This document shows, piece after piece, positions 54,292 to 63,520 of a stretch of DNA of 64,000 nucleotides; position 1 is the stretch's first letter; each line of letters opens with the position of its first letter. The notes under the pieces are model-generated. The model worked only from the letters and a program-made list of their open reading frames with translations, was not told where the DNA came from and made no database searches. Source of the stretch: Saccharothrix sp. S26 (lineage in GTDB: Bacteria; Actinomycetota; Actinomycetes; Mycobacteriales; Pseudonocardiaceae); contig NZ_JAJUWT010000024.1 of assembly GCF_021390395.1 (NCBI RefSeq), positions 62,001-126,000 on the forward strand, given 5' to 3'. Both the position numbers and the translations under genes were made by a program.

Positions 54292-55199
54292 GACTGCACT
54301 GGTTCCACTCGCAGCCTGCCATGCGCACGCCGCGCCACAAAGCCGCCGGGCAGCCACACACCGCCCTGCCCGCGCCACTCGCTCACCAGCGCGTCCACCC
54401 GGCGCAGGTGCGAGTCGGACAACTCGGGCACCTTCTCCTCCAGCAGCCACCGCCGCAGCACGCGCCGCCGCAGCGCCGTCGGCAGCCGCTCGACCTCGGC
54501 CACCGAGCAGCGGTCGCCGTCGAACGCCTCGGCCAGCTCGTCCAGGGCGTCGCAGTCCTCGCGCAGGTGCGCCGCCGTGCGGGCCAGGGCGTCGGCCACC
54601 CCGCCCTGGAGCACCTCCTCCAGCAGCGGCAGGACCTCGCGGCGCAGGCGGACCCGCGTGTAGCGGGGGTCTTCGTTGTGCGGGTCGTCCCACGGCGCCA
54701 GGCCCAGCTCGGCGCAGGCGGCCCTGGTCGTGGCGCGGGACACGCGCAGCAGCGGACGGCCCCACGGCGGGTCGTGCGGGCGCATCCCGGCGATGCTGCG
54801 CGGCCCGGAGCCGCGGCCCAGGCCCAGCAGGACGGTCTCGGCCTGGTCGTCCCGGGTGTGGCCGAGCAGGACCAGGCCGCGCTGCGGTCTCAGCGCCGCG
54901 TACCTGGCCTTGCGGGCAGCCGCCTCAGGTCCACCCGATCCGGTGACGTGCACGCGACGCACCTCGGCGGTGAGGCCGAGCTCGCGGCACGTGCCCGCGG
55001 CCCGTGCGGCGACCTGCGCGGAGTCGGCTTGCAGGCCGTGGTCCACGACGACGGCGGACGCCTCGGTGAGGCCGGCCGTGACGGCGGCCAGGGCGAGCGA
55101 GTCCGCGCCGCCGCTGACGGCCACCGCGACCCGCTCGGGCCGGTGTTCGGCGAGGAAGCGCTTGACCGCGGTGCGCACCTCGGCGAGCGGTCCGTTCAC
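54288..55199 (-). CDS. tilS: tRNA(Ile)-lysidine synthase
   Basis: This 303-residue N-type ATP pyrophosphatase has the PP-loop [12 protein letters not shown] (about residues 27-38), then [10 protein letters not shown] and [21 protein letters not shown]. It modifies cytidine 34 of tRNA-Ile(CAU) to lysidine. The actinobacterial form ends soon after the catalytic core, lacking most of the long C-terminal domains of E. coli TilS. GTG 55199 overlaps the metalloprotease stop. Confidence 0.93.
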   Translation of the reverse strand: MNGPLAEVRTAVKRFLAEHRPERVAVAVSGGADSLALAAVTAGLTEASAVVVDHGLQADSAQVAARAAGTCRELGLTAEVRRVHVTGSGGPEAAARKARYAALRPQRGLVLLGHTRDDQAETVLLGLGRGSGPRSIAGMRPHDPPWGRPLLRVSRATTRAACAELGLAPWDDPHNEDPRYTRVRLRREVLPLLEEVLQGGVADALARTAAHLREDCDALDELAEAFDGDRCSVAEVERLPTALRRRVLRRWLLEEKVPELSDSHLRRVDALVSEWRGQGGVWLPGGFVARRAHGRLRVEPVQS

Positions 55200-56209
55200 G
55201 GTTGGACGCGACGCAGCCAGCCCGCCGGGTCAGCGATCTCGGCGCGCGTCGGGAGCGTGTCGGGGCTGGTCCAGACGGTGTTGAAGCGGTCCATGCCGAC
55301 CGCGTCGACCACGTGCCCGGTGAACGCCGCGCCCTCGGCGTACTGGCGGACCTTCGCCTCCACGCCCAGCAGGGTGCGCAGTACGCGGTCGAGCACGCCG
55401 CCGCCCTGGCGGCGGGCGGTGAAGCGCTCGCGGATGGTGCGCACCGACGGCACGACGTCCGGGCCGACGGCATCCATCACGTGGTCCGCGTGGCCCTCCA
55501 GCAGCGTCGACAGGGCGATGAGCCGGTCCAGCACCTCGCGCTGGCCGGGGCTCTGGAGCAGCTCCACCAGCCCACCCGCCTCGCGCAGCCGCTTGGGCAG
55601 GTCGCGCAGGCGTGGCCCGGAGCTGTCGTCCATGCTGCCGAGCAGGGTGGCGACCAGGCCCGCGAAGTGCTCGGCGAGCCACGGCACGGCGGTGAACTGG
55701 AGGCGGTGCGTGCCCTCGTGCAGGCAGACCCACATGCTGAAGTCCTCGCCGGAGACGTCCAGCGCCCGCTGCGCGCCGACGATGTTCGGCGCGACCAGCA
55801 GCAGCCTGCCGCCGCCGGAGAACGGGTCGTACTGGCCGAGCACCCGGCCGCTGAGGAACGCCACCACGACGCCCGCCTGGACGCCCGCCGTGCCCGCGAG
55901 GACGCCGCTGAGCGCGCCGGACTGCTTGGGCAGGGCGCCGTCGGTGAGGGCGGCGAGGCCCTGCACGGCGGCGCGGACCCAGCCGGGCCGGTCGACCACC
56001 TCGCCCTGCCGCAGCGGCAGGCCGTGGCCGAGGCCGGTGAGCTCGCGCACGTGCACCTCGGCGTCGACGGCGAGCTCGCGCAGGCGGTGCACGGCCACGT
56101 CGGCCTCGGCTCTGGGCACGATCGGGCCGGGGCGGACGAGCCTGGTCGCCGTGGTGACGGCCAGGGCCCAATCGACCGGGGCACTGCGGTCCTGCGTCGC
56201 CGGGTTCAC
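55196..56209 (-). CDS. Zinc-dependent metalloprotease of the DUF2342 family
   Basis: This 337-residue protein has the zinc motif WVCLHEGTHRLQF with a downstream LLEGHADHVMDAVG, the signature of DUF2342 (TIGR03624-type) proteins found in actinobacteria, some of which are linked to F420 biosynthesis. The gene lies between dacB and tilS as in M. tuberculosis (Rv3626c, from memory). GTG 56209 is the likely start, although its AGGAG is very close (1 bp). Substrate unknown. Confidence 0.85.
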   Translation of the reverse strand: MNPATQDRSAPVDWALAVTTATRLVRPGPIVPRAEADVAVHRLRELAVDAEVHVRELTGLGHGLPLRQGEVVDRPGWVRAAVQGLAALTDGALPKQSGALSGVLAGTAGVQAGVVVAFLSGRVLGQYDPFSGGGRLLLVAPNIVGAQRALDVSGEDFSMWVCLHEGTHRLQFTAVPWLAEHFAGLVATLLGSMDDSSGPRLRDLPKRLREAGGLVELLQSPGQREVLDRLIALSTLLEGHADHVMDAVGPDVVPSVRTIRERFTARRQGGGVLDRVLRTLLGVEAKVRQYAEGAAFTGHVVDAVGMDRFNTVWTSPDTLPTRAEIADPAGWLRRVQP

Positions 56210-56245
56210 GCTCCTGACGCTACCTGCGCGAGCCGCCCGAACGTA

Positions 56246-56361
56246 GAACTCACCGGTCCCGAAGGTTCGACACACGCAACCCGAACGTAGGACTCGCGCG
56301 CGAGTCCTACGTTCGGAACGCGAGAGTCCTACGTTCGCGACCGGTGAGTTCAACGCTCAGG
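56246..56361. repeat. Palindromic intergenic repeat, copy 2 (GAACGTAGGACTC family)
   Basis: Outer inverted repeats GAACTCACCGGTC (56246-56258) and GACCGGTGAGTTC (56339-56351) are perfect over 13 bp. In the middle is a perfect 36-bp palindrome (56281-56316; each half is 18 bp beginning CCGAACGTAGGACTC). A further AGTCCTACGTTCG copy follows at 56324-56336. The right end TTCAACGCTCAG is identical to copy 1 at 31200-31211. It lies between the dacB stop and the start of the metalloprotease gene. Confidence 0.87.
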
Positions 56362-56366
56362 ACGGC

Positions 56367-57983
56367 TCAGCAGCCGCAGCTGCGCAGTGCGGCGGCCATC
56401 TCGTCCAACGCCCCGCGCACCTCGGCGGTGCTGCCGGCGTTGCCCGACATGAACGCGAACACCAGCAGCCGCCCGTCGGTGTCCACCACGACGCCCGCCA
56501 GCGTGTTCACGGCGGTCAGCGTGCCCGTCTTGGCCCGCACCCAGCCGCGCCCGCCCGCGCCCCACTGCTCGTAACGGCTCGCCAGCGTGCCGCTGCCGCC
56601 GGCCACCGGCAGGGCCGTCAACAACGGCCGCAGCTTCGCCGTCTTCGGGTCCGACGCGTCCGGCTTCGCCGCCGCCACGAGGACGTCCGCGAGCAGCTTC
56701 GCGGGCACCTTGTCGTTCGGCGACAACCCGCTGCCGTCCACGATCGTGGACGTCGACAGGTCGAACCCGTGCTCGGTCAGCACGTCCCGCACCGCCTGCG
56801 CCGCCCCCGCGAACGACGGCTCCAGCCCGCGCGCCTTGGCCACCTCCCGAGCCATCACCTCGGCCAGCACGTTGTCCGAGATCTGCATCAGGTTCTCGAC
56901 CAGCTGGTCCACCGGCACGGACTTCACCTCGCCGAGCACCTGCGCGCCCGGTGCCGCCGCACCCGCCGCCACCGCCGTCACGCCCAGCCGCTGCGCGAGC
57001 GCCTGCGCGGCCGCCGCGGCGGGGGTCGACGTGCGCCGCACCTCGTCCTTCGTCGGGTCCTCACGCCCGCCGTCCAGCATCACGGGCTCGATCGGCGCGA
57101 CGTACCCGCCCGGCACGTCGTCGGGGTGCCAGCCGGGCGCGGTGCCGGGGCCGACGTAGCGCGACACGTCGTACTGCACCTGCGTCACCTGGCCGGCGGA
57201 CGCGCGCACCTGCGCGGCCAGGTCGTCGATCGTGGCCGCGCCGGGGTACACGGTCGGCTGCCCGGCGGGCAGGGACGACAACGTCGGGTCGCCGCCACCG
57301 ACGAGCACCACCGTCCCCGGCTGCGCGCCCCGCACGACCTTGGTCGACAGCTGGGACGTGTGGTCGAGGGTCAGCAGCGCCGCCGCCGCGGTGAGGATCT
57401 TGATGGTGGACGCGGGCGTCTGCGCCGCCGTCTCGCCCTGGTTCCACAGCGCGGTGCCGGTGGCCGGGTCCACCACGACGCCCGTCAACGGCGCCAGCAG
57501 CCCGTTGCCCGCCGGACCGGCCAGCACCGCCCGCACGCCGGCGGGCGTGGGCGGGGTGCCGTCCGCGCCGACGCCCTTCATCGCCAACGACACCGGCGCG
57601 GGCGGCAGCGGCGCGGCCGTCGTCGCGGCGGGCGTGGCGTCGAACCAGCCCCGCTGCGTGCCGACCACCGCCGCGCCGGCGAGCGCGATCACCAGCAGCA
57701 CCGCCGCGGCCACCACGAACGGACGCTTGCGTCGCCGGGCCGGCGGCGGCGGTTCTTCACGTTGCGTGATCGGTTCAGGGACCGGTTCAGGTTCCGACTT
57801 GATCTCTTTCGGCGGCGGCCCGGCGGGGGTCGGGGAGGGCTTCGGCGGCACCGGCGCGGGTGTGGCGGGCACCGGCGCGGCGATCCTCATGGTGGGCGGG
57901 TCAGGCCGCCTGACCTGCACCGTCGGCGGCTCGCGGTCGACCTCGTCGCCGTCAACGGTCGGCCACGATGGCTCGTCGGGCAC
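56367..57983 (-). CDS. dacB: D-alanyl-D-alanine carboxypeptidase/endopeptidase (S13, PBP4-like)
   Basis: This 538-residue penicillin-binding protein has a cytoplasmic Pro-rich lead of about 85 residues, a transmembrane helix (about 88-110), and an S13 domain: TPASTIKILTAAAALL (SxxK), MQISDNVLAEVMAREVA (SxN), and VRAKTGTLTAVNTLAG (KTG). It trims peptidoglycan stem peptides outside the membrane. The long Pro-rich cytoplasmic stretch could bind other envelope proteins. It is divergent from ppa, with 114 bp between. Confidence 0.93.
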   Translation of the reverse strand: MPDEPSWPTVDGDEVDREPPTVQVRRPDPPTMRIAAPVPATPAPVPPKPSPTPAGPPPKEIKSEPEPVPEPITQREEPPPPARRRKRPFVVAAAVLLVIALAGAAVVGTQRGWFDATPAATTAAPLPPAPVSLAMKGVGADGTPPTPAGVRAVLAGPAGNGLLAPLTGVVVDPATGTALWNQGETAAQTPASTIKILTAAAALLTLDHTSQLSTKVVRGAQPGTVVLVGGGDPTLSSLPAGQPTVYPGAATIDDLAAQVRASAGQVTQVQYDVSRYVGPGTAPGWHPDDVPGGYVAPIEPVMLDGGREDPTKDEVRRTSTPAAAAAQALAQRLGVTAVAAGAAAPGAQVLGEVKSVPVDQLVENLMQISDNVLAEVMAREVAKARGLEPSFAGAAQAVRDVLTEHGFDLSTSTIVDGSGLSPNDKVPAKLLADVLVAAAKPDASDPKTAKLRPLLTALPVAGGSGTLASRYEQWGAGGRGWVRAKTGTLTAVNTLAGVVVDTDGRLLVFAFMSGNAGSTAEVRGALDEMAAALRSCGC

Positions 57984-58097
57984 GCAGTCCTCCGCGGTCG
58001 AGTACGGGCAACGTCACACCCTCGGCAAGGGGTTGACGAGACGTCGTAGTCCACACTAGTGGCGTAACGAACGGCGAAGACGAGCGAGGACCGCGCA

Positions 58098-58604
58098 GTG
58101 GAGTTCGACGTCACCATCGAGATCCCCAAGGGGGTCCGCAACAAGTACGAGATGGACCACAAGACGGGGCGCATCCGGCTGGACCGGACCCTGTTCACGG
58201 CCACTCAGTACCCGGCGGACTACGGGTTCGTCGACGACACCCTGGGTGAGGACGGCGACCCGCTCGACGCCCTCGTGCTCGTCCAGGAGCCGACGTTCCC
58301 GGGCTGCCTGATCAAGGCGCGCGCGATCGGCATGTTCCGGATGACCGACGAGAAGGGCGGCGACGACAAGCTGCTCTGCGTCCCGGCGGAGGACCCGCGC
58401 TCGGAGCACCTGCGCGACATCCACCACCTCAACGAGTTCTACCGGCTGGAGATCCAGCACTTCTTCGAGGTCTACAAGGACCTGGAGCCGGGCAAGAGCG
58501 TCGAGGGCGCCACGTGGGTCGGCCGCACCGAGGCCGAGGCCGAGATCGTCCGCTCGTACCAGCGCCTGAAGGACGCCGTGGCGCGCGGCGAAGAGCACCA
58601 CTGA
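58098..58604 (+). CDS. ppa: Inorganic pyrophosphatase
   Basis: This 168-residue family I pyrophosphatase has [48 protein letters not shown] (the DxDxxD metal cluster) and a C-terminal helix. It hydrolyses pyrophosphate and drives biosynthetic reactions. The length and C-terminal His/Glu-rich end are usual for actinobacteria. GTG 58098 has AGGA upstream. The dacB-ppa divergent pair is conserved in mycobacteria. Confidence 0.95.
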   Translation: MEFDVTIEIPKGVRNKYEMDHKTGRIRLDRTLFTATQYPADYGFVDDTLGEDGDPLDALVLVQEPTFPGCLIKARAIGMFRMTDEKGGDDKLLCVPAEDPRSEHLRDIHHLNEFYRLEIQHFFEVYKDLEPGKSVEGATWVGRTEAEAEIVRSYQRLKDAVARGEEHH

Positions 58605-58632
58605 CGGCACGGTTCGCCGAACTGACGTGCGA

Positions 58633-58664
58633 GAGGCCCGCTCCCCGATCGGGGAGCGGGCCTC
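58633..58664. terminator. Bidirectional terminator between ppa and the MFS gene
   Basis: A perfect 14-bp stem (GAGGCCCGCTCCCC at 58633-58646, complement at 58651-58664) with a GATC loop, followed by TCTTCGTC. It separates two convergent genes. Confidence 0.88.
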
Positions 58665-58679
58665 TTCGTCGTCGACGGG

Positions 58680-60344
58680 TCAGTGCATCGCGACGGGCGC
58701 GGCCTCCGCCTTCTCGTCCTGCACCCGCTCCAGCCCGGAGCGGTTGGACAGCGGCACCTCGCGCAGGAACCAGATCACCGCGAACCCGACCAGCGTGACC
58801 ATGCTGCCGACCAGGAACACCAGGTCGATCGAGCCGGAGAAGCCGTCCAGGAACGGCCGGGCCAGCACCGGGTCGAGCTTGGTCAGGAACTCGGTGTTGT
58901 CCAGGTCGAAGCCGGAGCCGGTCTGCATGCCGACGGCGAACTCGCGGTTCTCCGGCCGGGCCAACGCCGCCTGGAAGTCGGGCGTGGCCGCCGCCGTGCG
59001 CAGCGCGTCGCCGATCTTGTCGCCGACCGTGCTGAACAGGATCGACAGGAACACCGCGGTGCCGACCGTGCCGCCGATCTGGCGGAAGAACGTGGCCGAC
59101 GAGGTCGCCACGCCCATGTCGCGCGGCTCGGCGTCGTTCTGGATGGCCACCAGCAGGGTCTGCATGCACAGACCCAGGCCGGCGCCCAGGAAGAACATCA
59201 GCACCAGCGGCTGGAACAGCGGCGTGTCCGTGCCGACCGTGCTGAACAGGAACAGCGCGATCGTCATGATGCCGAACCCGACGACCGGGAACACCTTGTA
59301 GCGGCCGGTCTTGGCGGTGATGTTGCCGCTCGTGCCCGCCGCCATCATGATGCCGAACGTGAGCGGCAGCATCATCAGGCCGGACTGGGTGGCCGTGTAG
59401 CCCTTCACGATCTGCAGGTACAGCGGCAGCGACACCATGCCGCCGAACATGCCGACGCCCAGGATGAAGTTGATCGTGTTGCCGAGCGAGAACGTCTGCC
59501 GCTTGAACAGCCGCAGCGGCAGCAGCCCCTCGTCGCCCATGCGCTTCTCTACGAGCACGAAACCGGCCAGGCCCAGCACGCCGATGACGTACATGGCGAT
59601 CGCGGTGCCGGACGCCCAGCCCCACTCGCGGCCCTGCTCGGCCACGATCAGCAGCGGCACCAGGCCGACGGTCAGCAGGCCCGCGCCGACGAAGTCGATG
59701 CGGTGGTTCACCCGCTTGTGCGGGATGTTGAGCACCTTGGCCACCACGACCAGCGCGACCAGCGCGATCGGCACGTTGATCAGGAACACCCAGCGCCAGC
59801 CGGCCGTGCCCAGGAACGTGTCCATGCCCGCGAACAGGCCGCCGACGACCGGGCCCGCGACGCTGGAGATGCCGAACACCGCCATGAAGTAGCCCGTGTA
59901 ACGGCTGCGCTCACGCGGCGAGGTGATGTCCGCCAGGATCGCCATGGCCAGCGACATGAGGCCACCCGCGCCCAGGCCCTGCACCGCGCGGAACGCGGCC
60001 AGCTCGTACATCGAGTTCGCGATGCCGGACAGCAGCGAGCCCGCGAGGAACAGCGAGATCGCGGTCAGGTACATCGGCTTGCGGCCGTAGATGTCGGACA
60101 GCTTGCCGTACAGCGGCGTGGAGATCGTCGCGGTGATCAGGTACGCGGTGGTCGCCCACGCCTGGAGCGTCTGGCCGTGCAGCTCGTCCGCGATGGTCTT
60201 CATGGCCGTGGCCACGATCATCTGGTCGAGCGCGGCCAGGAACAGCCCGAGCAGCAGGCCCGACAGGATCGTCAGGATCTGCCGGTGGGTGAGCAGGGCG
60301 GCGCCGGGTGGCGGCGCGTCCGCTCGGGTTGTCGTTTCCGACAT
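58680..60344 (-). CDS. MFS multidrug exporter, DHA2 family (14 TM)
   Basis: This 554-residue protein has 14 hydrophobic helices. Motif A appears as YGKLSDIYGRKPMYL, motif B/C of drug/H+ antiporters as AVQGLGAGGLMSLAMAILADITSPRERSRYTG and GISSVAGPVVGGLF. It begins at ATG 60344, overlapping the marR stop (ATGA), so regulator and pump form a coupled operon. It should extrude a toxic compound sensed by the MarR protein. The drug is unknown. Confidence 0.92.
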   Translation of the reverse strand: MSETTTRADAPPPGAALLTHRQILTILSGLLLGLFLAALDQMIVATAMKTIADELHGQTLQAWATTAYLITATISTPLYGKLSDIYGRKPMYLTAISLFLAGSLLSGIANSMYELAAFRAVQGLGAGGLMSLAMAILADITSPRERSRYTGYFMAVFGISSVAGPVVGGLFAGMDTFLGTAGWRWVFLINVPIALVALVVVAKVLNIPHKRVNHRIDFVGAGLLTVGLVPLLIVAEQGREWGWASGTAIAMYVIGVLGLAGFVLVEKRMGDEGLLPLRLFKRQTFSLGNTINFILGVGMFGGMVSLPLYLQIVKGYTATQSGLMMLPLTFGIMMAAGTSGNITAKTGRYKVFPVVGFGIMTIALFLFSTVGTDTPLFQPLVLMFFLGAGLGLCMQTLLVAIQNDAEPRDMGVATSSATFFRQIGGTVGTAVFLSILFSTVGDKIGDALRTAAATPDFQAALARPENREFAVGMQTGSGFDLDNTEFLTKLDPVLARPFLDGFSGSIDLVFLVGSMVTLVGFAVIWFLREVPLSNRSGLERVQDEKAEAAPVAMH

Positions 60345-60859
60345 CACTTCTCCCCTTCTGAGCGCGGCCCCAGTCCGCTCTCAGCGATGAAATCCGGTAG
60401 CGCCTTCTCGTAGTCCCCCACGAAGCGCTCGAAGTACTCGATGAACTCGGTCCACTCCTGCGGGGACCAGTCCGTGAACAGGCGGGCCAGCGCGAGGTTG
60501 CGCTGCGCGCGGCGCTCGGCGAGCAGGCGTTCGCCGGCCTCGGTCACCGCCAGCACGCTCGCCCGGCCGTCCTCCGGGTCGGCCCGGCGCTCCACCAGGC
60601 CGTCCTTGACCAGCGTCGCCACCTGGCGGCTGACCGTGGACGGGTCGGAGAACACCGCCTCGGCCAGTGCGCTGGAGCGGGACGGCCCCAGGTTGGCGAG
60701 GTTGGCCAGCAGCACGAAGGACGCCTTGTCCAGGCCCGACTTGCTCATGTGCGCGGCGACGCAGGCGTGCATCTTGTTCATGCGCACCAGGGCCATGCCG
60801 AGTCGGTCGGCCAGGGCGAGCTCGTCGGCTCGCACCTCGTCACTCAGCGGGGTCGCCAT
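60344..60859 (-). CDS. MarR-family transcriptional regulator
   Basis: This 171-residue winged-helix protein has LDKASFVLLANLANLGPSRSSALAEAVFSDPSTVSRQVATLVKDGLVERRADPEDGRASVLAVTEAGERLL, a full MarR DNA-binding domain (wing DPEDGRA). It precedes and overlaps its drug-exporter gene. A 36-bp palindrome upstream (60873-60908) is the obvious operator, so repression relieved by ligand binding is likely. Confidence 0.92.
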   Translation of the reverse strand: MATPLSDEVRADELALADRLGMALVRMNKMHACVAAHMSKSGLDKASFVLLANLANLGPSRSSALAEAVFSDPSTVSRQVATLVKDGLVERRADPEDGRASVLAVTEAGERLLAERRAQRNLALARLFTDWSPQEWTEFIEYFERFVGDYEKALPDFIAESGLGPRSEGEK

Positions 60860-60872
60860 CGCACACTCCGTT

Positions 60873-60908
60873 TGCTTGCATCAACCAACTAGTTGCTGAA
60901 TACAAGCA
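60873..60908. promoter_or_regulatory. 36-bp palindromic operator of the marR - MFS operon
   Basis: Left half TGCTTGCATCAACCAACT and right half AGTTGCTGAATACAAGCA are near-complementary: arms TGCTTG-AT and the core CAACT/AGTTG are exact, with mismatches only in between. It starts 14 bp before the marR ATG, suited for autorepression. It may also influence the divergent thioesterase gene 79 bp away. Confidence 0.8.
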
Positions 60909-60986
60909 TGCGCTCAAACGGGTGACTTGGCAAACCGGATTCCCGTGACGCCCGTCTCCTTGTTACCGACGGGTAGCATCGCGGCC

Positions 60987-61439
60987 ATGAGCGCTGACTA
61001 CTCGTTCGTCGCCGACGCGATGAAGCAGGCCGTGCCGTGGGTCAAGACCGTGGGCGTGGAGTTCCCCGAGGTCGCCGCCGACCGGGTGGTCGCCGAACTG
61101 CCCGACCGCGAGGAACTGCGCAACCACGTCGGCGGACCGCACGCCGCGATGATGTTCGGCGTCGCCGAGACCGCCTCGGGCGCGGTGGTGATGGCCGCCT
61201 TCGCACCGCACCTGACCAAGGCCACCCCGCTGGTGGCGCGGTCCGAGATCGCCTACAAGAAGCTGGCGCTGGGCACGCTGCGCGCCGAAGCCGTCCTGGG
61301 CCGACCGGCGGCCGAGGTCGTGGCCGAGCTGGAGTCGGGCACGCGGCCGGAGTTCCCCGTCGCCGTCACGATCACCGACGCGCAAGGCGTGACGACCGGC
61401 GAGATGACCGTCGTGTGGACCCTGCGCCCCAACCGCTGA
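60987..61439 (+). CDS. Hotdog-fold thioesterase-like protein (DUF4442/PaaI type)
   Basis: This 150-residue single-domain protein has DREELRNHVGGPHAAMMFGVAETASGAVVM, the hotdog central helix with an N/H/G pattern, and VARSEIAYKKLALGTLRAEAVLG. It resembles PaaI/YiiD/DUF4442 thioesterases that act on acyl-CoA or acyl-carrier thioesters. ATG 60987 is preferred over 60927 because the upstream part is the promoter region. Substrate unknown. Confidence 0.78.
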   Translation: MSADYSFVADAMKQAVPWVKTVGVEFPEVAADRVVAELPDREELRNHVGGPHAAMMFGVAETASGAVVMAAFAPHLTKATPLVARSEIAYKKLALGTLRAEAVLGRPAAEVVAELESGTRPEFPVAVTITDAQGVTTGEMTVVWTLRPNR

Positions 61440-61511
61440 CCTACAGTGATCAACCGACCGTGCCAAGTGACGTGGGTAACACCCGGTCGCGGCACGGACG
61501 ATGAGGCGGGC

Positions 61512-62282
61512 ATGGCAGGTAGACCCGCAGGCCCGGCGGATTCGGGGCCGTTAGCTTCCTGGCGCAGGCTCCCCCGCAAGCGCCGCGTCCTCATCACCGT
61601 CGGTGTCGTGCTGTTGTTCTTGTTCATCATCGGCATCACCAATCAAGAGCCGGAGAACGGCACCCCGCGTGCGCTCACCGCGGCGACGGGAACCACGACC
61701 ACCACGACCACCACGTCGACGACCACTTCTCCCACCACCACGACAACACCTCCCGTGACAGTGGCGGAAGTGGTCGACGGGCGCACGATCACCGTGTCCG
61801 GCGGGGCACGGGTGCAGTTGGCCGGCCTGGCGCAGCCGGGCGAGTGCTGGGCCGCCGCCGCGGTGGACTTCCTGAAGACCACGTTGGCGGGCAAGGAGTT
61901 GAGGGTCGTCGACGGCACGGTGCTGCTGCCCGGCGGCGTCGACCTGGCCGTGCACGTGGTGGGCAAGGGCCTGGCCCGTGCCGAGGGGGCCGCGTCCACC
62001 GCCGTCATCTCGGCCCAGGACGCGGCGAAGGCCGCCGGTCTCGGGTTGTGGGGCGCGCCCTGCGGTGGCGCCGACACGATCGCACCGCCGCCACCTCCCC
62101 CGCCCGCGCCCAAGCCGACCTACGACCCGCCTCCTCCCCCTCCCGCGCCCGAGCCGCAGGCGAACGCGTACTACGCCAACTGCGACGCCGTCCGCGCCGC
62201 GGGCAAGGCACCGCTCTACGCCAACCAGCCCGGCTACCGGGCCGCCCTGGACCGGGACAAGGACGGCGTGGCCTGCGAGTAG
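61512..62282 (+). CDS. Secreted SNase-like and Excalibur calcium-binding protein
   Basis: This 256-residue protein has a transmembrane segment (about residues 29-46), a Thr-rich linker, a thermonuclease-like domain (VAEVVDGRTITVSGGARVQLAGLAQPGECW), a Pro-rich stretch, and a C-terminal Excalibur domain (YYANCDAVRAAGKAP, ending in DRDKDGVACE) that binds calcium via DxDxDG. The SNase-like part seems to have lost typical catalytic Arg/Glu residues, so nuclease activity is uncertain. The same domain pair is seen in other actinobacterial secreted proteins. Confidence 0.8.
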   Translation: MAGRPAGPADSGPLASWRRLPRKRRVLITVGVVLLFLFIIGITNQEPENGTPRALTAATGTTTTTTTTSTTTSPTTTTTPPVTVAEVVDGRTITVSGGARVQLAGLAQPGECWAAAAVDFLKTTLAGKELRVVDGTVLLPGGVDLAVHVVGKGLARAEGAASTAVISAQDAAKAAGLGLWGAPCGGADTIAPPPPPPPAPKPTYDPPPPPPAPEPQANAYYANCDAVRAAGKAPLYANQPGYRAALDRDKDGVACE

Positions 62283-62292
62283 GTTCCGCGGC

Positions 62293-63243
62293 GTGAAGGT
62301 GGACCGGCTGGAGATCGAGTACGACCCGCGGACCGTGCTGGACGCGGCACGGTCCGCGCGGGACCAGGGCTGTGACGGGTTCTGGCTCGCCGAGACCCGG
62401 CACGACCCGTTCCTGGCGCTGGGCCGCGTGGCCGGGCGGGTGGACGGCGTCGAGCTGGGCACGGCGATCGCGGTGGCGTTCGCGCGCAACCCGATGAGCA
62501 CCGCGGTGCAGGCCAACGACCTGCAGTTGCTGTCGGGCGGCCGGTTCAACCTCGGCCTGGGCTCGCAGGTGCAGGCGCACGTCACCAAGCGGTTCGGGAT
62601 GCCCTGGTCACGGCCCGCCGCGCGGATGCGCGAGTTCGTGCTGGCGCTGCGGGCCATCTGGCACGCGTGGGCCACCGGCGAGCGGCTGAGGTTCCGCGGC
62701 GAGTTCTACACGCACACGCTGATGACGCCGTTCTTCGACCCCGGCCCGAACCCGCACGGTCCGCCGAAGGTGTGGCTGGCGGGCGTGGGCGAGCTGATGA
62801 CCGAGGTCGCGGGCGAGGTGGCGGACGGGTTCCTGTGCCACAACTTCACCACCGAGCGGTACCTGCGGGAGGTGACGCTGCCGGCGTTGGCGCGGGGTCG
62901 GGCCAAGGCCGGGAAACCGCTCGCGGGGCTGGAGGTCAGCGGGCCGTCGCTGGTGGCGTGCGACGAGCGCGGCGTGGCCGAGGCGCGGCGGCAGATCGCG
63001 TTCTACGGCTCCACGCCCGCCTACCGCAAGGTGCTGGACCTGCACGGTTGGGGCGACCTGCACGAGGAGCTGCACCGGATGTCACGGCGGCAGCTGTGGG
63101 ACGACATGGCGGCCGCGATCACCGACGACGTCCTGGCCGCCTTCGCGGTCGTGGGCACGCCAGCGCAGGTGAAGGCCGAGGTGGACCGCCGTTACGGTGA
63201 CGTCGTCACCCGGATCGCCGCACCGGTGGTCAGGACCGGATGA
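62293..63243 (+). CDS. LLM-class F420-dependent oxidoreductase (TIGR03617-like)
   Basis: This 316-residue luciferase-like TIM barrel has ARDQGCDGFWLAETRHDPFLALG, LGTAIAVAFARNPMSTAVQANDLQLLSGGRFNLGLGSQVQAHVTKRFGMPW and PPKVWLAGVGELMTEVAGEVADGFLCHNF. The GLGSQVQAHVTKRFGMPWSRP stretch is characteristic of the TIGR03617 group of F420-dependent enzymes. GTG 62293 is the start, 10 bp after the Excalibur gene. Substrate unknown. Confidence 0.85.
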   Translation: MKVDRLEIEYDPRTVLDAARSARDQGCDGFWLAETRHDPFLALGRVAGRVDGVELGTAIAVAFARNPMSTAVQANDLQLLSGGRFNLGLGSQVQAHVTKRFGMPWSRPAARMREFVLALRAIWHAWATGERLRFRGEFYTHTLMTPFFDPGPNPHGPPKVWLAGVGELMTEVAGEVADGFLCHNFTTERYLREVTLPALARGRAKAGKPLAGLEVSGPSLVACDERGVAEARRQIAFYGSTPAYRKVLDLHGWGDLHEELHRMSRRQLWDDMAAAITDDVLAAFAVVGTPAQVKAEVDRRYGDVVTRIAAPVVRTG

Positions 63244-63403
63244 GGTAACGGCCGCTGGGCTCGTCGCGCGACATCCAGTGCCGGAACAGCTCGGCCCGGA
63301 AGCGCGCCGCGGTCCTCCGCCGCACCCAGCGCCGACGGCCGACGCGCGCCGCCAGCACGGCCAGCGGCAGGGCCAGCACCGTCAGCACGACCATCGTGAC
63401 CAT
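63230..63403 (-). CDS. Small membrane protein, hypothetical
   Basis: A frame of 57 codons from ATG 63403 encodes one hydrophobic helix (MVTMVVLTVLALPLAVLAAR) then a very basic segment and a C-terminal WMSRDEPSGRYLIRS. GGAGG lies 8 bp before this ATG; ATG 63409 is also possible. Its stop overlaps the end of the oxidoreductase gene by 14 bp. The ribosome-binding site and membrane pattern make it plausible, but no family is recognised. Confidence 0.5.
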   Translation of the reverse strand: MVTMVVLTVLALPLAVLAARVGRRRWVRRRTAARFRAELFRHWMSRDEPSGRYLIRS

Positions 63404-63520
63404 CGCCATCACCTCCACGGTGGCAACGACACCGTCGCCCACACCTGACGCCAATGGTGAAAAGGTCACCCCGATGGAGCAGCATCGCCGATTCGGGCAG
63501 TAGTCGGCAAGGTGCCACGC

